Positions 54,478-64,000 of a DNA stretch of 64,000 nucleotides are shown here, in pieces. How positions within the stretch are numbered: the first letter of the stretch is position 1; every line of letters begins with the position of its first letter. Below the pieces are notes generated by a model. That model had not been told where the DNA came from and ran no database searches. It saw only the letters and a list, made by a program, of their open reading frames with translations. The stretch is from Psychrobacillus glaciei (GTDB lineage Bacteria > Bacillota > Bacilli > Bacillales_A > Planococcaceae), in NCBI RefSeq assembly GCF_008973485.1, contig NZ_CP031223.1, positions 1,178,001 to 1,242,000 of the forward strand. The letters are read 5' to 3'. Both the position numbers and the translations under genes were made by a program.

Positions 54478-56145
54478 TTATACTTCCATGATAATAGGTA
54501 AGATCATTGGACGTCTTTTTGTTTTTTCATACAGATAAGGACTTAATACATCTGTAATTTCGTTTTTTAATTCTGACCATTCAATTTCTTTATCTTGAAT
54601 GGTAAAGCGTAAATGCTTGTTCAACATTTGCTGTGCCTCATTGATCATTGTTCCTGATTCACGCATATAAACAAATCCACGGGAAATAATGTCAGGTCCA
54701 GAAACGACTTTTTTCTTTTCCATATCAGCGCTAACTACTACAATTACTAGTCCTTCTTCGGATAAAATTCGACGATCACGAAGCACGATATTACCAATAT
54801 CGCCAATACCACTTCCATCAATATATATATCACCAGAAGGGATTCGACCTGCTACATGCGCTTCATTTGCACTTAAAGCAAGCACATCTCCATTTTCCAT
54901 TATAAATGTATTTTCAGGAAGAACATCACAGTCAATTGCAAGTTCTGTATGAATTTTTAACATACGGTATTCACCATGAATTGGCATGAAGAATTTAGGT
55001 TTCATTAGACGAAGCATAAGCTTTTGTTCCTCTTGAGAACCGTGTCCAGATGTATGGATATTATTCAAAGAACCGTGAATTACTTCCGCTCCAGCACGGT
55101 AAAGCAGGTTAATTGTACGATTGACACTCGATCTATTACCAGGAATCGGAGAAGAAGAGAATACGACAGTATCTCCAGGCTGAATTTGAATTTGTCGATG
55201 TGTCCCATTTGCAATACGTGATAGAGCGGCCATAGGTTCACCTTGACTCCCGGTACACAAAATTAACACCTCATTTGCAGGTAAACGATTTAATGCGCTC
55301 ACATCTACAAATGTCTCTTTCGGTGCAGTTATATAGCCAAGCTCTCTCCCGATTGTAATAGCATTGTCCATACTTCTTCCAAATACAGCAATTTTACGAT
55401 TATGTTGTACAGCATAATCTGTTACTTGTTGAAGTCTATGAATATTCGAAGCAAAAGTAGCGAATATAATACGACCATTTACTTTTCGGAAAATGGAATC
55501 CATACTCTCCCCTACCTTACGTTCTGACATTGTAAAGTTAGGAATTTCAGCATTTGTACTATCTGAAAGTAAACATAGAACGCCGTCACTTCCGATTTCA
55601 GCCATTTTGGTCAAGTTTGCCGGTTCTCCAACAGGAGTAAAATCAAATTTAAAGTCACCTGTATGTACAATATTACCAGGTGGTGTTTTTACTACAATTC
55701 CGTAAGCATCAGGAATACTATGTGTCGTTCTAAAAAAGCTAACGGCAGTTTTTCTAAACTTAATGACATCATTTTCTTCGATAACATTCATTTTAGTTTG
55801 ACGAAGTAGACCGTGTTCTTCTAATTTATTGCGAAGTAAGCCAAGCGCTAATTTCCCACCATAAACAGGTACATTGATCTGCTTCAATAAATAAGGAATT
55901 CCACCAATATGATCCTCATGACCATGTGTAATAAAAAGACCTTTAATCTTATCCACATTTTTTACTAAATATGTGTAGTCTGGGATAACATAATCAATTC
56001 CCAATAAATCATCTTCTGGAAATTTAATGCCAGCATCAATTAGTATAATTTCATCTTGAAATTGAACAGCATACGTATTTTTGCCGATTTCGCCTAGTCC
56101 GCCGAGGGCGAAAACTGCAGTTTGATCATTCTTTACAAATTTCAT
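54478..56145 (-). CDS. rnjA: Ribonuclease J1
   Basis: 555 residues, the usual length. Beta-lactamase/beta-CASP fold: [11 protein letters not shown] at the start, the zinc motif [26 protein letters not shown], the CASP motifs including [19 protein letters not shown], and [11 protein letters not shown]. RNase J1 is both an endonuclease and a 5'-3' exonuclease and matures or degrades mRNA. Three bases after the rpoY stop, so the two are cotranscribed, as in B. subtilis. Confidence 0.97.
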   Translation of the reverse strand: MKFVKNDQTAVFALGGLGEIGKNTYAVQFQDEIILIDAGIKFPEDDLLGIDYVIPDYTYLVKNVDKIKGLFITHGHEDHIGGIPYLLKQINVPVYGGKLALGLLRNKLEEHGLLRQTKMNVIEENDVIKFRKTAVSFFRTTHSIPDAYGIVVKTPPGNIVHTGDFKFDFTPVGEPANLTKMAEIGSDGVLCLLSDSTNAEIPNFTMSERKVGESMDSIFRKVNGRIIFATFASNIHRLQQVTDYAVQHNRKIAVFGRSMDNAITIGRELGYITAPKETFVDVSALNRLPANEVLILCTGSQGEPMAALSRIANGTHRQIQIQPGDTVVFSSSPIPGNRSSVNRTINLLYRAGAEVIHGSLNNIHTSGHGSQEEQKLMLRLMKPKFFMPIHGEYRMLKIHTELAIDCDVLPENTFIMENGDVLALSANEAHVAGRIPSGDIYIDGSGIGDIGNIVLRDRRILSEEGLVIVVVSADMEKKKVVSGPDIISRGFVYMRESGTMINEAQQMLNKHLRFTIQDKEIEWSELKNEITDVLSPYLYEKTKRRPMILPIIMEV

Positions 56146-56148
56146 AGA

Positions 56149-56358
56149 TTATATCTTCTCAACTTTAAAATTCAAACTAGCTTGTTCGTATTCTAAATGA
56201 TTACCTTCAAGTAGTTGAATTAATTCGATATTATACTTACGATCAATCAGGGTAGAACGTACTTCACGTTCTGATTCTGCTTCTACGTATAAGCTTTTTG
56301 TGTTTTCGCGAACTGGTACTTCTAGTGCATTCTCTTGATAATAAACTTTATAAATCAT
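56149..56358 (-). CDS. rpoY: RNA polymerase epsilon subunit
   Basis: 69 residues from ATG 56358, which has AAAAAGGAGAG upstream; the longer frame from 56394 is not used. Sequence [18 protein letters not shown] and [15 protein letters not shown] is the RpoY (YkzG) pattern. It binds RNA polymerase near the beta' jaw. First gene of the rpoY-rnjA pair. Confidence 0.93.
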   Translation of the reverse strand: MIYKVYYQENALEVPVRENTKSLYVEAESEREVRSTLIDRKYNIELIQLLEGNHLEYEQASLNFKVEKI

Positions 56359-56436
56359 TTTATACTCTCCTTTTTCACGTTCAAAATAAATCAATTCTCT
56401 TTATATTATCACGACGCTTATTTAAAATAAAGAAAA

Positions 56437-56458
56437 GCCCTCCAAAAGTATGAAGGGC
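56437..56458 (-). terminator. Terminator of the small basic peptide gene
   Basis: GCCCTTC and GAGGGC-type arms in an imperfect stem; on the minus strand TTTTCTTTATTTT follows. It divides the peptide gene from rpoY. Confidence 0.6.
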
Positions 56459-56466
56459 ATAAAAAT

Positions 56467-56538
56467 TTAAGCGATTGTTTTTTTTCTAAGCATTCCGCCG
56501 AGCCGTCTCAACAATTTCCTTTTCAGGCGTTTCAACAT
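56467..56538 (-). CDS. Possible gene for a 23-residue strongly basic peptide
   Basis: Too short for most ORF lists. The minus-strand frame starts MLKRLKRKLLRR and ends MLRKKTIA: ten of 23 residues are Lys or Arg and none acidic, with Leu spaced as in an amphipathic helix. Support: AAGGAG (56548-56553) exactly 9 bases before the ATG; a promoter with TATAAT (56561-56566) and TTTACT (56584-56589) at 17-base spacing; and a terminator just after the stop. So it looks like a complete one-gene unit, between rpoY and ykrA. Role unknown: membrane-active peptide, ribosome or RNA binder, or a leader. It could still be a chance frame in a small untranslated RNA. Confidence 0.5.
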   Translation of the reverse strand: MLKRLKRKLLRRLGGMLRKKTIA

Positions 56539-56560
56539 GGCCACCCACTCCTTGCACTTC

Positions 56561-56589
56561 ATTATATACACGATTTTGAATTAAGTAAA
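56561..56589 (-). promoter_or_regulatory. Promoter of the small basic peptide gene
   Basis: TATAAT and TTTACT with a 17-base spacer on the minus strand; the start point would be about 10 bases before the AAGGAG site. Confidence 0.6.
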
Positions 56590-56642
56590 GGAATTAAACA
56601 GAAAAGTCAAATAATTAGCATTAAGAAAAGAGGAGTTTTTTT

Positions 56643-57419
56643 ATGGTAAATAAAATTTTATTTTTTGATATTGATGGAACAATTTTAGATGAAGAAAAAA
56701 ATATACCTATAGGTGTAAAAGAAGCAATACATGAAGCAAGGAAAAATGGACATGAAATTGTCATTGCGACAGGGAGGGCTCCTTTTACAGCAAAGTTTAT
56801 ATTCGATCAATTAAAAATTGAGTCATTCATTTGTTATAATGGTCAAATCGTTCAGTTTAAAGGCAAAGTTATACATAAAGGTGTTATAGGGAAGAAAGAG
56901 TTACAACAATTGACTGATTTCGCAAAAAAACGCGAGCAACCAGTAGTTTATATGAATAACGATGAATTTGTCTCAAATATAACTGACCATCCAGATGTAT
57001 TTGAGAGTATTTCTTCTTTAAAAATATCATTGCCTCGAACAGAAGAAAATTTCTTTGTAGAGAATGATATTCATCAAGCTCTAATCTTTGGTGATTCTGA
57101 TAATCAAAAGGAATATGAGAAGGAATTTCCGAATTTAAAGTTTGTTCGTTGGCATCGAACGTCCTGTGATGTTCTACCTGAGGGAGTGTCAAAAGCGAAA
57201 GGAATCGCATTATTATTGAAGTATATAAATAAATCAGCAGAAGACGCTATTGCATTTGGCGACGGTTTAAATGATATAGAAATGCTTGAATACGTAGGCA
57301 CTGGTGTAGCGATGGGAAATTCCGTAGAACAGTTAAAAAAACATGCGACATTTGTCACAAATCATGTTTCCGAAAATGGTCTTATTAACGCTTTAAAGAA
57401 ATTACAACTCATTCAATAA
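56643..57419 (+). CDS. ykrA: HAD-family (Cof-type) phosphatase YkrA
   Basis: 258 residues, like YkrA. HAD motif I FFDIDGTILDEE (nucleophile and acid aspartates), motif II ATGRAPF, motif III lysine before GIALLLKY, motif IV FGDGLNDIEMLEYVG. Cof-type cap of about 100 residues between motifs II and III. Substrate probably a sugar or nucleotide phosphate, not known. AGAGGAG before ATG. Follows the rpoY-rnjA pair divergently, as in B. subtilis. Confidence 0.93.
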   Translation: MVNKILFFDIDGTILDEEKNIPIGVKEAIHEARKNGHEIVIATGRAPFTAKFIFDQLKIESFICYNGQIVQFKGKVIHKGVIGKKELQQLTDFAKKREQPVVYMNNDEFVSNITDHPDVFESISSLKISLPRTEENFFVENDIHQALIFGDSDNQKEYEKEFPNLKFVRWHRTSCDVLPEGVSKAKGIALLLKYINKSAEDAIAFGDGLNDIEMLEYVGTGVAMGNSVEQLKKHATFVTNHVSENGLINALKKLQLIQ

Positions 57420-57436
57420 ATATTAAGGAGATTCAA

Positions 57437-58375
57437 ATGAACAATTCACCAAAGAAACATGTATTAATTTATGGGGATGCATTTGTGGACTATATAGCAG
57501 ATGACTCAAGTAATAAACAATTTTCAAAGTTTTTAGGAGGAGCAACGGTTAATGTGGCAGCAGGTATTTCTCGACTAGGAGCTTCTTCCTCATTTATCAC
57601 CGTGACAGGAGAAGATGCTACCTCCAGGTTTGTTACTAATGAACTTGCAGCAGAAGGAGTAGATCTTTCCTATGCGAAAATGATCCCCGAAAAAAGGGTA
57701 AGTGGTGTATATGTTCATTTGACCGAAAATAATGATCGAGTTTTTCATACTTATGTGGACGAAACACCGGACATTCAAGTTGAATTTTCTACTTTAGAGG
57801 AGGAAGCTTTTCGAAAAGCTTCTGTTTTTCATTTTTGCTCCGGAACTTTATTTCATCCAATAGCGCTTAAAACTACTAGGGAGATAGTGGCTAAAGTAAA
57901 GAATTTGAATGGGATGTTGTCTTTTGACGCGAATATTCGCCGATTAAGATGGGAAAGTGAAGAACTTTGTAGAGAAACGATCCTATCTTTTTTTTCACAA
58001 GTAGATTTATTGAAATTAACGGAAGAAGAACTTTGTTTTCTGACAGAAATGGAAACACTGAATGCAGGAATTGAGAAAATACAAAAATATGGAATTCCAA
58101 TAATACTTATTACGGTAGGGGAAGAAGGTACTTATGCGGTCATGGATGGGGAAGTCACACATATCCCTGTGAATAAAGTTGAACCAGTGGATACGACAGG
58201 TGCTGGAGATGCATTTATGGCAGGTATACTTAGGCAGATTCATTTAAAAGGAAAACCAAGAACAAAAGATGATTGGATAGATTATATTATATTTGGCAAT
58301 AAGCTTGGAGCCATTTGTGCAACAAAATTTGGGGCCTTGTCTGCCATGCCAAAAATAAATGAACTGAACGAATAA
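57437..58375 (+). CDS. PfkB-family sugar kinase
   Basis: 312 residues; starts 17 bases after ykrA with AAGGAGA upstream, so likely cotranscribed. First PfkB signature GGATVNVAAGISRLGA, sugar-binding SGVYVHL, second signature and catalytic base VDTTGAGDAFMAGIL. The fold and signatures fit fructokinase or 2-keto-3-deoxygluconate kinase; which is not decidable here. B. subtilis does not have this gene at ykrA, so it seems an addition. A sugar-phosphate phosphatase next to a sugar kinase suggests a joint role, inferred. Confidence 0.88.
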   Translation: MNNSPKKHVLIYGDAFVDYIADDSSNKQFSKFLGGATVNVAAGISRLGASSSFITVTGEDATSRFVTNELAAEGVDLSYAKMIPEKRVSGVYVHLTENNDRVFHTYVDETPDIQVEFSTLEEEAFRKASVFHFCSGTLFHPIALKTTREIVAKVKNLNGMLSFDANIRRLRWESEELCRETILSFFSQVDLLKLTEEELCFLTEMETLNAGIEKIQKYGIPIILITVGEEGTYAVMDGEVTHIPVNKVEPVDTTGAGDAFMAGILRQIHLKGKPRTKDDWIDYIIFGNKLGAICATKFGALSAMPKINELNE

Positions 58376-58380
58376 TAAGC

Positions 58381-58418
58381 AAGACGCCCATTTGCACTAG
58401 ATTAATGGGCGTCTTAAG
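58381..58418. terminator. Two-way terminator between the PfkB kinase and def
   Basis: AAGACGCCCATT and AATGGGCGTCTT pair along 12 bases around TGCACTAGATT; the genes face each other. Confidence 0.8.
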
Positions 58419-58426
58419 TTTTAGTG

Positions 58427-58984
58427 CTAAGCTCTGTCATACGGTATCGAGTTTGGTATTTCTGCATATGGATTAATTTTGTTAATGTGGTCGTAAAACA
58501 TAATGCCATTTAGATGGTCTAGTTCATGTTGAAAAGCAATTGCTGTAAGTCCTTTTAAACGTTTTTTAAAGGAAGTTCCATCCGGAAAAAACCCCGTTAC
58601 TGTAATTCTTGCATATCTTGGGACATAACCTTCCATTATTTCATCAACAGATAAACAACCTTCTCCGGCGGAGATATATGTTTTTTCAACAGAATGACTG
58701 ATGATTTTGGGGTTAACCGCTACAAAACTTACTAAATTATCTTCTTCATCTGTTAAATGTAAAGCGAACATTCTTTTTTCAGCATCCACTTGTGGGGCAG
58801 CAATACCAATTCCAGGTCTTAACTTGTATTTTTCAACCATTTCATCATCTTGACTATTTATCACGTATTCTAGTAGATCGGATGCGAGATTCTGCTCTTC
58901 CTTTGATAATGGGAAAGTCATCTCCGTTGTTCTTTTACGGAGAGCTGGATGACCATCTCTCACAATATTTTTCATTAGTATCAT
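58427..58984 (-). CDS. def: Peptide deformylase
   Basis: 185 residues from ATG 58984 (AAAGGACG upstream); the longer frame to 59035 is not used. The three family motifs are complete: GIGIAAPQV, EGCLSVDE (metal-binding Cys) and HELDHLNG (metal-binding His pair). It removes the formyl group from nascent proteins using Fe2+. Size and place next to ykyA match DefB (YkrB) of B. subtilis. Confidence 0.96.
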   Translation of the reverse strand: MILMKNIVRDGHPALRKRTTEMTFPLSKEEQNLASDLLEYVINSQDDEMVEKYKLRPGIGIAAPQVDAEKRMFALHLTDEEDNLVSFVAVNPKIISHSVEKTYISAGEGCLSVDEIMEGYVPRYARITVTGFFPDGTSFKKRLKGLTAIAFQHELDHLNGIMFYDHINKINPYAEIPNSIPYDRA

Positions 58985-59117
58985 TTGATTCGTCCTTTCG
59001 AAGTTCATATTCCTATTATATCGAAAAATGTTCATTAACTAAACAAAAAGAGCCCATTCGTCGGTTGAATTTAGAAGCTAGAACAATTATAGTGAAATGC
59101 ATATGGGAGGTTGTTTT

Positions 59118-59765
59118 GTGAAAAAAATGAAATATATAGTAACGATGAGCTTGGTTTTATTATTATCAGCATGCTCCTTCGGGGAGACTACGGAAGAAAA
59201 GTTATCGAATATCTTAACAGAAATTTATCAATCAGAATCTGATTATAGAGACGTGCAATCAGAGTTAAACGACACGGAGAAAAAAGAACAAGCTAATTTT
59301 CAAAGTATGATGGAGTTAACGAAAGATCAAAAAGAGGAATTGACAAAACAGGTTGATGAAACTGCAAAGCTTTTGGATAAGCGTTTGGAGTTAGTGAAAA
59401 AGGAATCAGCTTCTATAAAGAAAGCTTCTGAGAAAATGGCAGATATTGAAACGCTTATTTCAAATACGAAAGATGAGTCCGAAAAAGACAATCTTAAAAA
59501 AATGGAAGAAGCATTTAAAAATAGATATACAGCTTACGGTGCTCTAACAGAACAATATAATACTCTTGCTAATTTGCAAGATGAGTTATATAACATGTTA
59601 GTAACGGATGACGCGGAAGTGAAGGAGATTCAAGATAAAGTAGAGCAAGTCAATGAGCAGAACGAACTTGTCCAAAAAGCTGTAGACAAATTTAACGAGC
59701 TTACCACACAATTAAACCAAGTAAAAGAGGCTGTTTTTGCTTCGTTTCAAAAAGGGGATAAGTAA
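59118..59765 (+). CDS. ykyA: YkyA-family lipoprotein
   Basis: 215 residues from GTG 59118, with GGGAGG 8 bases upstream. A type II signal peptide ends in LLLSAC, then an almost all-helical, charged domain (coiled coil from residue 25 to the end). It is the YkyA (putative cell-wall-binding lipoprotein) pattern; function unknown. It stands between def and pdhA as in B. subtilis. Confidence 0.87.
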   Translation: MKKMKYIVTMSLVLLLSACSFGETTEEKLSNILTEIYQSESDYRDVQSELNDTEKKEQANFQSMMELTKDQKEELTKQVDETAKLLDKRLELVKKESASIKKASEKMADIETLISNTKDESEKDNLKKMEEAFKNRYTAYGALTEQYNTLANLQDELYNMLVTDDAEVKEIQDKVEQVNEQNELVQKAVDKFNELTTQLNQVKEAVFASFQKGDK

Positions 59766-59825
59766 CGAAAGTAACCTATAATACGGCTGCTTTTTGTATT
59801 ATATATTAATGCTAAATTCATAATC

Positions 59826-59834
59826 TGATATAAT
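59826..59834 (+). promoter_or_regulatory. Extended -10 promoter upstream of pdhA
   Basis: TGATATAAT is a perfect extended -10 box, about 178 bases before the pdhA ATG, with only a weak TTAATG at the -35 position. The long leader holds an AAAACCTTCG/CGAAGTTTT hairpin (about 59888-59923) that may act in the RNA. Confidence 0.5.
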
Positions 59835-59954
59835 ACAGACTTAATTATTGACTAGTACAGGATGGATAGTTTTGAATTTTCTTTCAAATAAAAACCTTCG
59901 TTTTGGATGATTGACCGAAGTTTTAATCTTGAGTATACTGAAACAGAAGTATAG

Positions 59955-61124
<1,170 letters not shown>

Positions 61125-61127
61125 CCG

Positions 61128-62105
61128 ATGGCACAATTGACGATGATTCAAGCAATTACGGAAGCACTCCGTACAGAGCTTAAAAACGATGAAAACGTGT
61201 TAGTCTTCGGTGAAGACGTAGGCGTTAACGGAGGAGTATTCCGTGCGACAGAGGGATTACAAAAAGAATTTGGAGAAGATCGCGTATTTGATACACCTCT
61301 GGCAGAATCTGGTATTGGCGGTTTAGCGGTAGGACTATCTCTGCAAGGATTCCGCCCAGTTCCTGAAATTCAATTCTTTGGTTTTGTGTTTGAAGTAATG
61401 GACTCTATTAGTGGTCAACTTGCTCGTATGCGTTTTCGCACAGGAGGAGCATTTCATGCACCTGTTACGATTCGTTCACCTTTTGGAGGAGGAGTACATA
61501 CACCAGAAATGCATGCAGACAGCTTAGAATTATTAATGACATCAACTCCTGGAGTAAAAGTTGTTATTCCTTCTACACCTTATGATGCAAAAGGTTTATT
61601 AATCTCAGCTATCCGTGACAATGATCCAGTTATTTACTTGGAGCATATGAAATTATATCGTTCGTTCCGTGGTGAAGTTCCGGAAGAAGAATATACAATT
61701 CCGCTTGGAAAAGCAGATGTAAAACGTGAAGGAACTGATTTAACGATCATTTCTTATGGTGCAATGGTACATGAAAGCTTAAAAGCTGCGGAAGAGTTGG
61801 AAAAAGAAGGACACTCTGTAGAAGTTGTGGACTTACGTACTATACAACCACTTGATATTGAAACAATTATTGCATCTGTTGAAAAAACAGGACGCGCAAT
61901 GGTCGTTCAAGAAGCACAAAAACAAGCTGGTATAGCTGCAAACGTAGTAGCAGAAATCACTGAAAGAGCTATTTTAAGTTTAGAAGCTCCAGTATTACGT
62001 GTTACTGCTCCTGATACTGTATTCCCGTTCTCTCAAGCAGAAACAGTTTGGTTGCCAGGAGTAAAGGATATAGTAGAAACAGCTAAAAAAGTATTAACGT
62101 TTTAA
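61128..62105 (+). CDS. pdhB: Pyruvate dehydrogenase E1 beta subunit
   Basis: 325 residues. [18 protein letters not shown] at the N-terminus, the conserved [14 protein letters not shown] loop, and the C-terminal transketolase-like domain with [11 protein letters not shown]. Ribosome site GGAG lies at the end of pdhA. Strong codon conservation and lack of slack fit an abundant enzyme. Confidence 0.97.
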   Translation: MAQLTMIQAITEALRTELKNDENVLVFGEDVGVNGGVFRATEGLQKEFGEDRVFDTPLAESGIGGLAVGLSLQGFRPVPEIQFFGFVFEVMDSISGQLARMRFRTGGAFHAPVTIRSPFGGGVHTPEMHADSLELLMTSTPGVKVVIPSTPYDAKGLLISAIRDNDPVIYLEHMKLYRSFRGEVPEEEYTIPLGKADVKREGTDLTIISYGAMVHESLKAAEELEKEGHSVEVVDLRTIQPLDIETIIASVEKTGRAMVVQEAQKQAGIAANVVAEITERAILSLEAPVLRVTAPDTVFPFSQAETVWLPGVKDIVETAKKVLTF

Positions 62106-62138
62106 TAACATAATTTTTAAATAGAAAGGGTGAATATT

Positions 62139-63485
62139 ATGGCATTTGAATTTCGATTACCGGATATCGGAGAAGGTATACATGAAGGCGAAATCGTTAA
62201 ATGGTTTGTGAAAGCAGGAGACGAAGTAGCAGAAGATGATATTTTATGCGAAGTCCAAAACGATAAAGCAGTCGTTGAAATTCCTTCCCCTGTTAAAGGG
62301 AAAGTTACGGAAGTTTTAGTAAGCGAAGGTACAGTAGCGGTAGTTGGAGACGTTCTTATACGATTAGATGCTCCTGGGTATGAAGATTTGCATTTTAAAG
62401 GTCATGACAACGAAGCTGCAGCTGAAAAAACAGAAGCACAAGTGCAATCTTCAGCAGAAGCAGGACAAACGATTGATAAAGAAGCAACAAAAGCTCCAGA
62501 AAAGAAAGAAGCAACGAAAGAATTGCCAAAAGAAGAAGCAAAAGGTAGCAAACGTATAATCGCTATGCCTTCTGTACGTAAATTTGCTCGTGATAACGAA
62601 GTAATTATCGCAGAAGTTTCTGGTTCTGGGAAAAATGGACGTATTCTTAAAGAAGATATCGAAGCATTCTTATCAGGTGATCAAAAACTGGCTGAAGTTA
62701 CAACAGAAACGCAAGGGGAAGAAACACTACAAGAAACGAAGGTAGAAGAAAAAACTTCTGCTCCGATTTCATTAGAAGGTGAATTCCCGGAAACACGCGA
62801 AAAAATGTCGGGTATACGTAAAGCAATAGCAAAAGCAATGGTACATTCGAAACACACTGCTCCTCATGTGACATTAATGGACGAAGTGGATGTAACAGAA
62901 CTAGTAGTTCATCGCAAAAAGTTCAAAGACATTGCCGCTGAGAAAAATATTAAGTTAACTTACTTACCATATGTAGTAAAAGCATTAGTAAGTACTTTAC
63001 GTGAATTCCCTCAATTGAACACATCATATGATGATGCAACTAGTGAAGTTATTCAAAAACATTATTTCAATATTGGAATTGCTGCGGATACAGACAAAGG
63101 TTTACTCGTTCCTGTTATTAAACATGCGGATCGTAAATCGGTATTTGCTATTTCCGATGAAATTAACACGCTTGCAGGAAAAGCTCGTGATGGAAAATTA
63201 TCACCTTCTGAGATGAAAGGTGCTTCATGTTCTATTACAAATATCGGCTCTGCGGGTGGCCAATGGTTTACTCCAGTTATTAACCATCCAGAGGTTGCTA
63301 TACTTGGAATTGGACGAATTTCAGAAAAACCTGTCATAAAAAATGGTGAAATTGTAGCAGCTCCTGTGTTAGCATTATCTTTGAGTTTTGATCATCGCAT
63401 GATCGACGGTGCGACTGCTCAACATGCGTTGAACCATATTAAACGTTTGCTAAGCAGTCCTGAATTATTATTAATGGAGGCGTAA
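62139..63485 (+). CDS. pdhC: Dihydrolipoamide acetyltransferase (E2)
   Basis: 448 residues from ATG 62139 (AAAGGGTG upstream). One lipoyl domain (1-80, lipoylated Lys43 in [12 protein letters not shown]), a Glu/Lys/Ala linker, the peripheral-subunit-binding domain ([15 protein letters not shown]), a second linker, and the catalytic domain with the HxxxD active site in [18 protein letters not shown]. It carries acetyl groups to CoA and builds the complex core. Confidence 0.97.
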   Translation: MAFEFRLPDIGEGIHEGEIVKWFVKAGDEVAEDDILCEVQNDKAVVEIPSPVKGKVTEVLVSEGTVAVVGDVLIRLDAPGYEDLHFKGHDNEAAAEKTEAQVQSSAEAGQTIDKEATKAPEKKEATKELPKEEAKGSKRIIAMPSVRKFARDNEVIIAEVSGSGKNGRILKEDIEAFLSGDQKLAEVTTETQGEETLQETKVEEKTSAPISLEGEFPETREKMSGIRKAIAKAMVHSKHTAPHVTLMDEVDVTELVVHRKKFKDIAAEKNIKLTYLPYVVKALVSTLREFPQLNTSYDDATSEVIQKHYFNIGIAADTDKGLLVPVIKHADRKSVFAISDEINTLAGKARDGKLSPSEMKGASCSITNIGSAGGQWFTPVINHPEVAILGIGRISEKPVIKNGEIVAAPVLALSLSFDHRMIDGATAQHALNHIKRLLSSPELLLMEA

Positions 63486-63488
63486 AAA

Positions 63489-64000
63489 ATGGTAGTAGGA
63501 GATTTCCCGATTGAAACAGATACTTTAGTAATTGGTTCAGGTCCCGGGGGATATGTAGCTGCAATTCGTGCTGCACAAACTGGACAAAAAGTAGTAATAG
63601 TAGAAAAAGAACATATTGGCGGGGTTTGTTTAAACGTTGGATGTATTCCATCAAAAGCTTTGATATCTGTTGGACATCGTTTTGAACAAGCAAAACATTC
63701 AGATGACATGGGTATTACAGCAACTGACGTGAAAATTGACTTTTCAAAAGCTCAAGCTTTCAAGGATAGCGTTGTAAAAAAATTAACGAGCGGTGTTTCT
63801 GGTTTATTAAAAGGGAACAAAATCGACGTAGCGATGGGCGAAGCTTACTTTGTTGATGCAAACACTGTCCGTGTAATGGACGACAAATCTGCACAAACCT
63901 ATACTTTCAAAAATGTGATTATTGCTACTGGATCACGTCCAGTGGAAATTCCAACTTTTAAATATACAAAACGTGTAATTAACTCAACAGGCGCTTTAAG
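63489..64000 (+). CDS. pdhD: Dihydrolipoamide dehydrogenase (E3), 5' part
   Basis: Cut by the right edge after about 170 residues. Starts [20 protein letters not shown], the FAD-binding loop, followed by the redox disulfide in [20 protein letters not shown] lies in the end of pdhC. ATGS in [12 protein letters not shown] is the second FAD contact. It reoxidises the lipoyl group with NAD. Confidence 0.96.
   Translation, partial: MVVGDFPIETDTLVIGSGPGGYVAAIRAAQTGQKVVIVEKEHIGGVCLNVGCIPSKALISVGHRFEQAKHSDDMGITATDVKIDFSKAQAFKDSVVKKLTSGVSGLLKGNKIDVAMGEAYFVDANTVRVMDDKSAQTYTFKNVIIATGSRPVEIPTFKYTKRVINSTGAL

Overview
The window looks like a low-GC Firmicute chromosome of the Bacillales, most likely a spore-forming Planococcaceae (Psychrobacillus / Paenisporosarcina / Sporosarcina-like). 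Evidence: strong AGGAGG-type ribosome sites with frequent GTG/TTG starts, a Spo0E-like phosphatase, CheV, RpoY, RNase J1, and a gene order I recognise from Bacillus subtilis (ykwC-like, cheV, ykyB, fadH, ykuL/darB, ccpC, ykuV, then ktrC, rnjA, rpoY, ykrA, def, ykyA, pdhABCD). No tRNA, rRNA, CRISPR array, prophage or transposase gene was seen.

Layout. 1-4 kb: end of an aldehyde dehydrogenase gene, an M42 aminopeptidase, prfC. 5-10.5 kb: an RND efflux pump, a yybP-ykoY manganese riboswitch with its TerC exporter, and a KtrB/KtrD potassium channel subunit. 10.6-13 kb: 2.4 kb of pure repeats. 13-19.6 kb: a B12/radical-SAM protein, an orphan sensor kinase, a MarR regulator, a lipoprotein, a CPBP membrane protein and ykvS. 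19.7-23.5 kb: two small genes (one Spo0E-like) and a MoxR-DUF58-membrane protein operon. 23.6-32 kb: dehydrogenase, cheV, ykyB, a GGDEF-EAL protein, fadH, darB, ccpC. 32-43.8 kb: one tightly packed eight-gene operon coupling an ABC transporter to a second MoxR-DUF58 pair and two membrane von Willebrand proteins. 44.3-51.1 kb: an MFS pump and a cupin/HTH-controlled potABCD polyamine importer. 52-64 kb: ykuV, ktrC, rnjA, rpoY, a possible 23-codon basic peptide gene, ykrA, a PfkB kinase, def, ykyA and the pyruvate dehydrogenase operon, cut at the right edge inside pdhD.

The most striking content is between the genes. About one eighth of the window is protein-free repetitive DNA. I find (i) a family of 0.6-1.2 kb elements with about 15 bp inverted ends (like CAGGTCTGTTGATTA) and 9 bp target duplications (four copies at 10741, 16705, 29796 and 45594, plus a truncated one at 53296); (ii) a second family, here called R2, in eight copies all in the same orientation, carrying a long hairpin with compensating base changes; and (iii) a 160-190 bp MITE with 8 bp target duplications nested in both. 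Two of the first-family elements lie inverted around the 14.6 kb block carrying ccpC, the eight-gene operon and the MFS gene. None encodes a transposase, so they would need one supplied in trans.

Assignments rest on reading motifs and remembered family features only; no database search was made.
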